Shown: piece by piece, positions 1 through 10,752 of the stretch
Layout of the letters: every line of letters starts with the position of its first letter
How positions within the stretch are numbered: the stretch's first letter is position 1
NCBI GenBank assembly: GCA_037176845.1
Contig: JAYKXP010000152.1
Location: forward strand, 40,655-104,654
Length of the DNA: 64,000 nt
Source of the DNA: Paramarasmius palmivorus
Lineage: Eukaryota > Basidiomycota > Agaricomycetes > Agaricales > Marasmiaceae
Direction of reading: 5' to 3'
Made by a program: the position numbers and the translations under genes
Notes under the pieces: generated by a model
Seen by the model: only the letters and a program-made list of their open reading frames with translations
Database searches by the model: none
Told to the model about the DNA's origin: nothing

Positions 1-1669
1 GGTACAGTAGACGGCACCGATGGCGTGACGAAATTGGGAAGAGGCGTAAATAAGCTGTCTCTGTAAGAGTAGAGTACGGAGTGGAATCTGCATGTATATC
101 TTTGGTCGAACGTGAGATTCTATTCGTTGTAAATGGAAGGCGGGAAGGTGAGATGCATATCGAACGAACATAATGTTCAGGGCAAGGGTGTGGATGACAT
201 GTCCGTAGTTGAATGCAAGAGCATAGACTAGATATCTAGTATCCGCTAAGGACCAGGAACGAGCAAGAAGCGAGATGGACGTACTTTCTCTTTGGGCCAA
301 CAACCCAAATCAAACCCAACCCCTACCCGAATCCAAATACTCCACGTAATCCACCACATACTCTCTTCTCCCGCATGGATAAACACGAGCTGATCAACGC
401 ACAGGTTCCTACATATAGGGGTCTGCACGCGTCTGTATACTGCTCGATCCCCTTGTCCGGAAACCCACTTCCAAACCCACATCGCCAGGTCTTCTCAATA
501 ATTGCACCCGATCAATCGTCTCCGTCGCTTTTCCATCACCGGCTGAGAAGGAAGATGATCGATAGACGAGGGATTATGCGTGTGAGGTTCGTCATCGATG
601 ACGTTGCAGGGCAAAGGGCTGTCATCGTCGGCGTTTGCGGGGGAGCAACGATGGGGGTATGAACAAGGTATTCAATGCGTATTATCTATCTTGCGAGTCA
701 ATAAAGAGACGAAAAAGAGACGAAAAAAAGGGAAAACGGTTAACGCACCGAGAAGGGGTTATCAAGGATAGAAATTGTCCAAATAGTGAGCTGGTAGGTC
801 AAACGAGTCCTGTGTTTTTGGAAAGTTGCAGAGCAGGTATGTGGATTGCGACGAACTGCGCGGAGAATTAGCACGAAAAAAAAAAACCAAAAAACAACCG
901 TGACTCACTCTGAGCACCAGAAGGATTGAAGCGAGATTACATAGTCGAGGATCTAGGGCCTATCCCTTTCCTAATCCTCATCAACGCTCGTAGCTACTTG
1001 AACTGCTGAGAATGGTTGGCGGTGTGTCCGAATATAGTCAACGCGAAGATGATCAAGTTTCAGGATAAAGGGTTATAAACGGAGCAACGAGGGGAATGCG
1101 AGGGATGTGTGGAGCTTCTTAGGGATTGAGGGAGCGGTCGATATGGATGAAAGAACTCAAGAGAGCGTTGGCTCTACCTAGAGCGGCATGAGGGATGAGA
1201 GTGTTGTAGAATGCGTGTGACATACCTGGAGTCCCCTAGACCAACGAAGACAACGATGTATAGCGCTCGAAGATCTTGAGTTGAAGGAGGCGCATTGTGA
1301 TTGAGCTTTGGCTCGTCATTGTTGTGGTAGCAGCGAAAGAATTTTTGAGCCACGTGCCCGGGTCTGTGTTCGGATCGGCATCCTCGGCTCCGGAGATAAG
1401 ATTGTGATAAGCGAACGCAAACCGAGCAATAACGTTTCTCCCACCGACTACCATGTCCTTACGAGCCACCTTCCAATCTTTCAATCTTCCAACCTTCCTA
1501 TCCATAAACATATTTTTCCATAGGACATCAGAGAAACCTGAGATGAGAAGTACCATTCGGCCCTATTTAGGACCGGTGCCGTCCGCGAAATTCCGCGATC
1601 GCAAAAATTTTCATTTTCAATTCCGTTCCTCCTTGGTTCCTCCACTATCGTTGTCGCTGCTCCCCCATT
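1..1669. other. No supported gene
   Basis: Only short, mutually overlapping open frames occur here (for example 375-662 on + and 1236-1556 on -). None carries a recognisable motif, signal peptide or consistent splice pattern. The stretch just before 1670 is pyrimidine-rich, which suits the promoter of the next gene. A partial gene running off the left edge on the minus strand cannot be excluded. Confidence 0.5.
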
Positions 1670-2759
1670 ATGTCGGACGAAATCGATCTCATCAGGATTT
1701 CCGCTCCTTGCTCAGGTGAGTATTGTTCTAATCTCTCAGAAGTCATTCCATTAACTGTATATCTGGCCTGTTCAGTCCCGACCTGTAGCCTCTTAGCAGA
1801 CTTTGTTGTTTTTGGACAAGAAGGTGCTGATATTTTCCATTATGGCGCGCACACTCGTGAGATGGGCGCTTTCAACCTCAACATGCGTCATTGCCTAGAA
1901 CCTACTCGCGACGATCCAGGGGCTGACGATGCACCCAAGCTACTACCCAAGTGTGAGCCACTCGGTATGGGAGAAATATCCAGAAAGGCCATTCAACTAT
2001 TCCTCCAATTATGCCATAATCTCCACCCGAAGGACGAACCCGACCTGTTGAGCCCGGAATTCGGTCTGGAAACTCTACTCCAAGTAGCAGATAGAGCTGA
2101 TTATTGGGGAAACTATCGTGCGGTGAAAGAGTGTACAAGGGCTATAAGGCGCGTGTCCCGTTCATTCTCACTCAGCAATTCGCTAAATCGAGGCTCCATA
2201 CCAGTGATATCGCACTGCAATCACACGAAAACGCCATCCGAGTGCTGATATGGGACTATCGACACGGTTATCATAACGCCGCAGAGCACCCGTTTGACTC
2301 CAACAAAATCAATGAAATAGCACATTTCGCCACATCCTCGAGAGCACTCTCCTTCGACGAAGAACATGAAGCCGATAGAACTCTTCCCGGATTCTCTCGT
2401 AGCTATGTCCGTGGTATTCTTTCTCAGCCAATTCACCGTAGTAACTGATATGATCGCAGAGTCGTTTCAGAGATGAATGGCGGAATTCAATGCAGAAATA
2501 CCAAGAACATCTCGAGCCGCAGACCTCTCTTAACAAAAAGGACAGCAAGTGGAAGGACTGTTTCGGTTTCATCCTTAGGTATCTTGACTATCCAACGCTT
2601 TATGTGGAGCGGGCAGCTATTATCACCAGCAAGCGACTAGGAACAACCCTGGAGAGTTTCGAAAGAGAGGCGGCGGAAATCGTGCGGAACTTACCGAAGT
2701 GGCGAGATGTATGTCAAAAGCAGAAGATGTCGATGCAGAGAAGTCCAGGTCATGTTTGA
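1670..2759 (+). CDS. Hypothetical protein, BTB/POZ-like architecture
   Basis: A reading frame can be followed through four exons. The ATG opens MSDEIDLIRISAPCS. An intron starts at the GTGAGT near 1716 and ends at TTCAG near 1775. A second intron of 54 nt begins at GTGAAAG after NYRA (near 2120) and ends at CTCAG, returning the frame in phase. A third begins at GTCCGT after SRSY and ends at CGCAG near 2458. The protein ends PGHV at the TGA. The order of a divergent N-terminal fold, a central AIRVLIWDYRHGY helix and a C-terminal WKDCFGFILRYLDYPTLY segment resembles Agaricomycete BTB-like proteins, whose usual role is as Cullin3 adaptors. I see no diagnostic BTB core, so the family is an inference, but the gene looks intact. 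It lies tail to tail with the GH76-like gene. Confidence 0.55.
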
Positions 2760-3032
2760 TATGGCAGATCCTGATAATTTATCTTAAATTTAGCCTTTAA
2801 TTCGTTCACCAATTCAACGGTATTTCCCCATTATCACCATCTCGATCCGTCGGGAGTAGGTGACAACGTACATGGGTCCTCTACCAATCGAGGTTGCTCA
2901 ACATTACTCCACGACGAACAGATTACAGCCTGTCCTGTTATTTTTCGCACTACACCGTCTCTCGATATCCTATCCATTAAGTGCGATACGCAGATACTAG
3001 AATACTGTAACGAACGTAGCTATTGAATAAGA

Positions 3033-5267
3033 CTATACCGCTTCCGCATATGTGGGAGGTAATCGCCTAGATGAACGATCCGGTCTCCAACCACTATCGT
3101 GGTCTCGTTCTTCCTCAGAGTAATCATCATCTATAAAACTCTTCACGCTCCGACTGACTGAGATAATCAATGAGAACGCACCTTGACGTGTCACTCCCCC
3201 TGGACCTCCGTCCTTGACTTGCCAATGCGACGGTGCATTACTCTGATTGACCACCCGCTTTTCTGAAATTCGCAACATGAAAGGGTCGGCTGGTGGTAAC
3301 GGTTGAATAGACCGCGGTTTTCCATTGCGACGACGATGACGACGAATGGCAAGGATGATGCCTAGCGCCAAAAGTACGAGGAGGACGATCCCTCCAATAA
3401 CTCCGCCAATAATACCTCCGACAGGAACATCAGTACTTCCCCTTGTCAAGCTGCCATTATCCGACGTCAATGCATCTGCCGGTGCCATACCAATCCCAGC
3501 CAACAGCGTGTAAGAGATAGACAAGCGTGTCTTCATATCCAATGATGATGACTCTGAGCTGTTCCAGCCCGTATACGAGGGATCCGAGGTGATATTCCGA
3601 TGAAATTCATTATACTGCTCAAACTCGTTAGATTAACTATCTCTCAATTGATCATGATGAGAAACTCACCCGACTTGAAATGTAAGCCCCAATGTAAGCC
3701 TGCATATCACTGTAGGCGCCCAAGTTCTGGTGCGCCGTGTATAGACTGAAGAGTAGCTCTCCCATATTCAGCGGCGCTATGTTAAACACAGGCTTTCCGG
3801 AACTATCCTTGAATTCATCCTTATCACCAGCAGCGTGCCAAGTATCAAGCACGGTGATTGCATCAACAATTTGTTCCCTGAGTCTGTCATACATATTAAC
3901 GTTCAGTAACTCCCAACACGAAAGCAAGCAAGTAACCATACTAACGCTGTCTCGTCGAACGAATTCTTCGCCGCTGATAAAGTCGTGTTTCCGTCGAGGT
4001 AAATAGGTTTGGCCACGCCATTGCCGAGGTAAAATTTTCCACCACAATCGCTACCCAAAGATTTGGTATCGAATGAAGAGAAAGAATCCTCTAGAACATT
4101 GGCAATTCCTTGAGTACGTTCTGCGAACGATGGTTTGAATGTATCGTAGTACTGTCGTGCACTGAACCTAGACATAGAACGGGGTTTACGGCTGTGAGCC
4201 TAGTAATGCATACGACTTACTTGTGCCATAGCCTGAAGAATTCGTGGATTCAGTATTGCTTTAGTGACAACGGCCACAGAAACTTACGTGTTGGTATAAA
4301 ATTCGATGCTCACACTACTGGAGTTCGCGAGAAGCATTTGCTACAATATCACTTAGTCGCCAAGGTAAGCGTGTCATATGAATGATCCACTTACCCCGTC
4401 CGGCCCAGGTTCTGATGCCCAGATCGAGTCGTCAAGGATAGTATCCATCTGTGAATTGTTGCGGAAGTCTATGGAGCAGAGTAAAAAGTCTCGACGTATC
4501 CAATTGACTAATCTAACCCACCTTCGAAGCAGCGATTCGGAAACAATGGTGTTCCAATTGGTTTGCCTGCAGACGCGGAGTTTGCTGTTCGTGATTGAAG
4601 GAAAAAATCGATGCCACTCGGTATATCTTCAAGAACGCTGCCTTTGCCGTAGTACTTGATGGCCTGCTGAGCCGCAATTCCATAGAGACTATATCCGAAT
4701 CTCTTGTTCTGCAAAAGCCCACTTCATACAAGATTAACTTACAGTACATAGTCGGCTGAAGATGCCTCACTATATAGTATGAATAAGGGACTTTCGTCAA
4801 ATGAAGGATCGTGACTGACGTAGAAGCAGTGGTAAGGTTACCATTGCCACGGGTCCCGCGAAGATCAAAGTACTTTCTGACACGTTCCATGTACCTTGTT
4901 TGATTTGATAGCCCATCAAACGCGGCAAGTTGTGCAATGAGCCTGGCAGTGTTTGATAGACTAGTCTTTGAGCCATCTTGCAATCATGTCAGGGAAAGTT
5001 TCCCAGCGAAGAGAGCAAATGTGCGTACTCTGAAGCCCGAGGAGCACATTGGAATCGAGCATCGCCATAGTTGTATCCAACGCCTGCGCTGCGATATCAA
5101 TTCGTTCTTGTCGTGACATGGTAATGTTGGATTCCTGGCCAGTCGAAATGAGTATTGTAGGGGTGAATGATAAGGATAACCCGTACAGTCCATCTGGAAT
5201 CGGGAACGAGCTGTGCCTGCACTAATGTGTTGACCGTGAGCGATATGAGAAAAAAAGAGAGTAGCAT
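3033..5267 (-). CDS. GH76-like secreted protein with C-terminal membrane anchor and PPxY tail
   Basis: The protein starts MLLSFFLISLTVNTLVQA, a clear signal peptide. An intron follows RWT, and the next exon gives MSRQERIDIAAQALD, the start of the alpha-helical (six-hairpin) fold seen in Agaricomycete glycoside hydrolase family 76 proteins. Further matching pieces are ARLIAQLAAFDGLSNQTRY, FGYSLYGIAAQQAIKYYG and LYTAHQNLGAYSDMQAYIG. GH76 members cut alpha-1,6-mannan or help wall assembly. The last exon holds a Gly/Ile/Leu-rich membrane span (GGVIGGIVLLVLLALGI), then an RRHRRR stop-transfer cluster and a cytoplasmic tail ending RLPPTYAEAV. About eight short introns are needed. I could not place the catalytic Asp pair, so activity is unproven. 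A paralogue lies at 16336-18743 and a broken copy at 38.7 kb. Confidence 0.6.
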
Positions 5268-5296
5268 GGATGGATTTATAATTGAGTCTCCAATTC

Positions 5297-5306
5297 CTTT
5301 ATAATG
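5297..5306 (-). promoter_or_regulatory. TATA-like element of the GH76-like gene
   Basis: On the minus strand CATTATAAAG lies about 30 nt before the ATG at 5267. A second A/T element, ATTATAAAT, lies just before the ATG. The spacing implies a very short 5' leader, like that of the paralogue at 18743. Confidence 0.35.
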
Positions 5307-8242
5307 GGCAAGCCTGATTAAAATCATACCGCGCATCTTGGGTACAGCCACGCTTCTCCTTCACAACCCGTTGATATTTCTCATGTTATATCAATGCCGA
5401 AGCAGTCGTTGATTACAATCTGTCATATGTGGGAAAGAACTTACTGGAATGTGTCAAGATGCATCATGGCCTTCCGGTGCGTTATCTCTCCGACTCGGGA
5501 CGAACATGAAACGAACGACACATTCAATACGAGTACACTACCAGATCTGACGGCGCGCAATCATAATCATCGGGAGTGGTCAAGGCAGCCTCTCTTCATA
5601 GTACATAGCAGAGATCATTCCACGTAGTCTCCGCTTCTCTCGTCACGTATCCCCTGCTCGTCTCTTCCCCGTTCCTGCAACTGGCATTCACGACAGTCGA
5701 AAAGGATTGGTGCTCGCATGCAGTACAAAATTATGAGTATGGGAGGAGGCGAGATGAGTATGGCTCTCTGGGTAGGATAAAGCAAACGCGCAGAATCTGA
5801 GAATCTGAGTGAGAAAGACGACGTGGGGATCCCGAAAAATGGAAAGAGACCAGCAGGCTGAAGCCAATTGACCCCAAGACAACTGCGCGGACAATCCTCG
5901 GGGTGATGAGATATAGACAGCGTTAGTAAGAGCCTAGGAAGGCGAGGCGAGCGCAAGATGCTTCTTGAATTATCTTGAGGAACAGGTTGCGAGAATTGAA
6001 AACTGTTCTGTAATGCCACTCGCCTCCTCTCCTTCTCCTTCAAACGGATTAGGGTAGCATTCCATTAACAATGAACCATCTTCCCCAGTTAGGACGTTTG
6101 CGGAATTCTCCAGCGCGATATCCACCATATCATCCATACCGAGTCTCATTTCTAATTCCATAGCGTTACTAATATCCAATCAGGATCTTCTCGGGAGTGT
6201 TGTGAACTCTCTGTCGCGTTTTCGTCAGCTAGAAGTTTTCACATGGGCCCAGGATCGCAAAAGTGTCCTTCGATCTTCACCAGTGACACGCAGTTACACC
6301 CCACAAACCGAGTACGAACACGTGCTGCGCCTCAAGGCAACTGTCTATATGTATAAACTTCCTCGTGAGCCACACTGCCATCTATGCTGGCCGTATCTAC
6401 TCTTCCCTGTAGATGTACTTTACTGGAAACACGGAAGATTAACGACACAACGCTGACACTCGATTCGGTCGTCTGCCGATGGATGTACACCCATCTCAAG
6501 AATAAGACACCCAGTAGTAGCGTGGTCTCCGAGCTCGACTGGGACCTTTGTCGTCGGTGATGAGGATCATTGCTCGATACGAAAACAAGAATGTTCCTGT
6601 TACCAGGTATACGGCGCTGAGGATGATGACCTATGGTATGAAAGCGGGACTTTGGATTTGCACTGAATAGTGGTAGTTAATGGTGCAATGAGCTTTTGTA
6701 TGATTCTATTTTTGAGATCGATGAGTTTGATTTTGACTACCCCGCTGCCTGCGGACAAGATACGGAAGCGGCCAAACGACATTGATACAAATTTGATGGA
6801 TTGATGATGTTGGAACAAAGGCTGTCATACGATGATCACACCAAACGTTACATGTAAGGACTCTTCATTGGTACATTATATTGTATTGACACTTGGGAGT
6901 CCTCAAGTTTGCTGTCTTGAGTGGTACCTAGTAAACAAGTCCAAAATAACGGCAATAGCCCACAGTCTGATGCAGCAGTAGTACTGACTCTTGGCTCTGC
7001 GTCTACAAGAATCTACGTACTGATACTCGTCGCCTCATGGTAAACTGGTATACTTGTGCTCTTCTGACTCCATCGCATACTGAGTTGACTTTGGGGAATC
7101 GAATGAGGATTACTGTATGCTATCTGCTTCGTTGAATATGCCACGGTGAGGATCTGAGCAAACAGCATTAGTGGCGCTACAATGCTCACCCAACCAGATT
7201 GCAGTAAGCAATCGTGTCACGTTAACTGCCGTTAAAACACGCTGAGATGTTTGTCTCGCAAGCAGTGATCATCGTGAGAATAGTCCTTGATATCAGCGTT
7301 GCAAACGGAGGTATGGGTGACAAAGTCAAGACTCGGCCACATCGAAGTATAGCACACAATTCCATCACTCTACGGTCTATCGAACAGGATGTTTATAATG
7401 GGACTCGAAGACATACCTGCCACGGTGTACTGACCCACAGAAGACGTTTTTCCTAGTTCAGTAAAAATGGCATAGCATGCGGCGTTGTTCGATGCAGTAT
7501 GTGTCGAGTGAACACTCTTTCAGGAGAGACCTGGCCGCAGTACCTTTGTTGCATATTATTGAGACCCGAGTAACTTTACTCTGACGTTTTGACAGAATTC
7601 TTGAGGTGAGTCGCAGAGCTACGATGAAGGGGGTGCATTCGGGGAAAGCCCCTTTGTCTCAGGCTGATACTATTCACGCAACTTGTGGCTTAACATTAGG
7701 CTTTGATCTTGACTAGCAAGTTGTACAATTCCGAAATTTATAAAGATCTCCAGGGGTTTTTGTATCTATTCAATACACTCCCGAGTTTGTCTAATATTCC
7801 TTCGTCGTAATATCACGATCTCTTTGAGTTGAATACTTTTGTGTTGTGCTGTCATATTCACGGATCACTTGCAAGCTCTGCTGAGTACATTCACTGCGCA
7901 CCAGCTACAGTACCAAGGCTATGAGCGTGTCGGTCACGGTTCAATCTCATCGGCGGAAGTTCCTCGCCGTGGTTCGCGAAAGTACTAGCGTGACATACTT
8001 CACTTGTCAAATTCGAAAGCGAGATGCCTCTCACACACGTTGTCCTTGGTTCGATCTCATCCACTGTGCATGATACCGATCTCATGGTCCATCTTATTCC
8101 TTACAGTGAACTTGCAAGCGAGAGAATGAGATATAAGTAATGCCCTATTTGACTAGTAAGTGCATCATTACCTTACTGCCCTTGTACTGGTATCTCTTTC
8201 TTGTGGTCATCAGACATCCCAGCATTTTTCATTTAGACGACT
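5307..8242. other. Long gene-poor stretch with a possible gene remnant
   Basis: No complete gene is supported. Between about 6190 and 6560 on + there are open pieces in different frames (ending CRWMYTHLKNKT ... LDWDLCRR) that resemble the C-terminal end of an F-box/LRR type protein but cannot be joined without frame jumps. A 70-residue open frame on - at 5970-6179 has an acidic composition and no known motif. From 6560 to 8240 I see nothing coding. A TATAAG lies near 8130, about 110 bp ahead of the precursor gene at 8243. Confidence 0.4.
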
Positions 8243-8715
8243 ATGCGAATCTCTACCGTTGCCTCTGTAACCATGTTCTTCCTGCATGCCAGTGGGCTCC
8301 CAATGACTATGGTACGTTCACTCGCGGGAGAATCCTCGTAATCGACGTTCTTGATCTGAGATTCCTTGTGCAGAATACGCCTGCGCAGCCTGAAAACAGG
8401 AAGTCGAACTTCCGTACTGAAGACGTCGAGGTGCGGCCGTCATCGTCCTCAATTCCTCAAAAAACTACTAAAGCCATTGTGTCTTAGCTTGACAATACCT
8501 CCGCCTCTAAAACAGAAGACATCTTCGCCGTTCGTCTAGGGCCACCGTACTGGGCACGCCACGAGGGGCATACTGTTCGTCCAGGGCCCCCGTATTGGAA
8601 ACGTGATTCCGGGGATGACGCCACGGAAGGTTCTAAGGACAGTCACGTACGTCCTGGCCCACCTTATTGGAAACGCACAGGCGAAGGCCGTAGCATCGTT
8701 GATCTCCCAGAGTAA
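8243..8715 (+). CDS. Kex2-type repeat-peptide precursor (VRPGPPYW repeats)
   Basis: Three exons give a predicted protein of 117 residues. Exon 1 (8243-8311) encodes a signal-peptide-like start, MRISTVASVTMFFLHASG. A 62-nt intron (8312-8373, GTACGT...GTGCAG) leads to exon 2 (8374-8430). A 57-nt intron (8431-8487, GTGCGG...CTTAG) removes an in-frame TAG and opens exon 3 (8488-8715). Exon 3 carries VRLGPPYW followed by AR (residues 57-66), then VRPGPPYW-KR at 72-81 and again at 96-105, with acidic spacers between. KR is the cleavage site of Kex2. The repeats differ mainly at silent third positions, which suggests selection on the peptide. The last cut leaves an acidic tail ending LPE. This is the layout of fungal repeat-peptide precursors (pheromones, KEPs, dikaritin RiPPs). 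The -RPGPPYW core resembles the -KPGQPxY/W end of ascomycete alpha-pheromones. Function is unknown. The GTGCGG donor is the weakest point. Confidence 0.7.
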
Positions 8716-8985
8716 ATGCACCGATTGGTGTTCTTGTTACCAAGGCATTCATAGCGACAGGTGATATACTTGCCTTTGGTCCCGGACCATATTTTTCCTT
8801 CAACAACTTTGCCTCTTTCATTCGGGATTAGCCTATCTTCAGTTTCTTAGCCGTAATTGCTTGTTATTTCATCTGCTACTGTCAAATTTCGGACTGATAG
8901 AGTACACTCAGCACGAATCGTTAATATAATGCCCTTGAGATAAATCTTCAGTGATGCGTGCTTTGGAGAAACTAATATACCTCAC

Positions 8986-10236
8986 CTAGTTATCTAATTT
9001 CCAAATCTTAGCAACCAGACTGACTCTCGGCGAATAATCCAACAATCCAGCGTGAAATAGCGGATCCACGTAGATGGGTGCACACCATATGAGCCATCCA
9101 ACCACCCATAAGTACCCCACAAATCGACACCTCCCAGAATAATCTCCGAATGCATGGATCACACCCGACTCCACCGTGATCGCCATGGCTTGGAGCACAA
9201 AGAAAAGTATACTTTGAAAGGTCGTGAAGCTGCGATGAAGCACTATGTCACCGAGATAGTGTATCGCACCCGATAGAAAGAAGGCCGTGTAGCACACAAC
9301 GAGGTTATATGACACGCTCCCGCGGTCAAAGCGAAAGGTCCTAGAGGCAAGGAATCGACCGTATGGCAGGATCATCTGAAGAAGCACGAATGAGCAAGGA
9401 ACGCGGGACTTTGAGGATGTACGGAGCCCTTACTGGACGGAAGAGTTGATGCCAAGTACGTCTGAAACTAGTAGCTTAGGTCTCAAAGAATAGAACCAAT
9501 CACAACTCAAAGCTTACCCCCAAAATCCGCGGATAGTCGAAGCATATCGAACGCTCCCAAAGAGCGGCGGCCACTCGTGAGGCTTTGATAGTCCTAAACA
9601 CACAGAGACTACTGAAGTGATATCGTACATCGCTGACATAGACGTGGCAGCAGATATCGCAAACGCTCCGGTGTTGACACATCTCCAAATGAAGGTCGTA
9701 TCGGCGATGGATGGCCCCCCGACGTGAAAGGCAGGTATGAGCCCTAAGTAGGCGTTTAGCCCATCGAGAAGGAAGAATTTGATGGATCCGGTGATTATCT
9801 GCTTCATCACGAACGATATAGGTTTTGTTGACGCCACAGGGGATGGGGATATAGCAGATTTGGGTTCGTGAGACCATCCGATGCCTCGAGGGGTACAAAG
9901 GAGCTTGAAGGACGTCCTTATCCGCGAACTAAATGATGTGTGCCCTTTCCCATCCATTGCATCTCCGGTGCCCGTCTCAATGGGCGTGCTGTCTATTACA
10001 CTCCACGCAAATGCGTTCAGGAAGAAGCTAACGAAGTATAGCACCAGTGCATAATCTGCGACTACGTTCCCGAGAGTCATCACAAAGATGACTCTGTACA
10101 AGACGAAGACGAGGGGAATCAAGCATAGTTGTCGAAACTGTGATGGTTTTATTTCGATGGCGATCCAATACGTGAGCAAGTACAGGATAATGTACCATGC
10201 TGGGAGTGAGGATCGTGCGTGCGGTTGGTTTGTCAT
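8986..10236 (-). CDS. Wax-synthase-like membrane-bound O-acyltransferase
   Basis: The protein begins MTNQPHARSSLPAWYI and has repeated hydrophobic spans (for example YIILYLLTYWIAIEI and FRQLCLIPLVFVLYRVIFVM). The key signature is split by introns: WPPLFGSVRYASTIRGFWG at the end of exon 1, then RTWHQLFRP in a short exon, which together form the RxFWGRxWHQ-type box of wax-synthase-domain proteins. The last exon contains FFLSGAIHYLGD, whose histidine fits the membrane-buried catalytic His of the MBOAT-like fold, and ends KIWKLDN. Fungal members transfer acetyl or acyl groups to hydroxyls of small molecules, often terpenoids in natural-product clusters. It converges with the repeat-peptide gene (270 bp apart) and is divergent from the pseudokinase gene. 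The exact substrate cannot be read from the sequence. Confidence 0.75.
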
Positions 10237-10752
10237 GCTTTGCTATTGAATTAGAGGGGGAGCCAGCCGATGAAAACGTAGGTGTCAGAAGGCAGAGAGG
10301 AAAGAATACGCTTTCATTAAACTGCACGAGGTGCATGAGGGCAGGCTGATGAATCCACTGATGAGAAGCATCGCGGGACAGTTTAATAGAGACGTACCCC
10401 ATCTATCCGAAGGAAGTCCCAATTTCACCAGTCTGCCGTCTACCAGTGCACTATTCATCTTAAGGGAGTTGGAAGTTGAGCATTTGGTATACGATGAGGG
10501 GAGCAACGACAAGTGTACTACTCGTGTCCGTCGTCAAGCAAAAAGAACATTATGACACGTGCTATGATTTCATTGTCTTTACGTACAGTACGCCCGGCAG
10601 GCACAAGCGAAATCACAAGTTGCGCTAAACCATCGTCACCGTTGCTTGCTTCCCTTTCTCCCCCATCTCTCCCTTGATATCGTGAGTACTCCCCACTGTA
10701 TTGTACTCCTCGTCTCTCAATTCTCCGCGCCTACGATAGGTCACGCAATATC

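Noticed and set aside
1236..1556. 106-residue open frame on the minus strand
   Set aside because: No motif, overlaps frames on the other strand, and its composition does not look like protein.
8536..8721. Minus-strand open frame opposite the repeat-peptide exon
   Set aside because: It is the shadow of the plus-strand repeats; it has no signal peptide and no family match.
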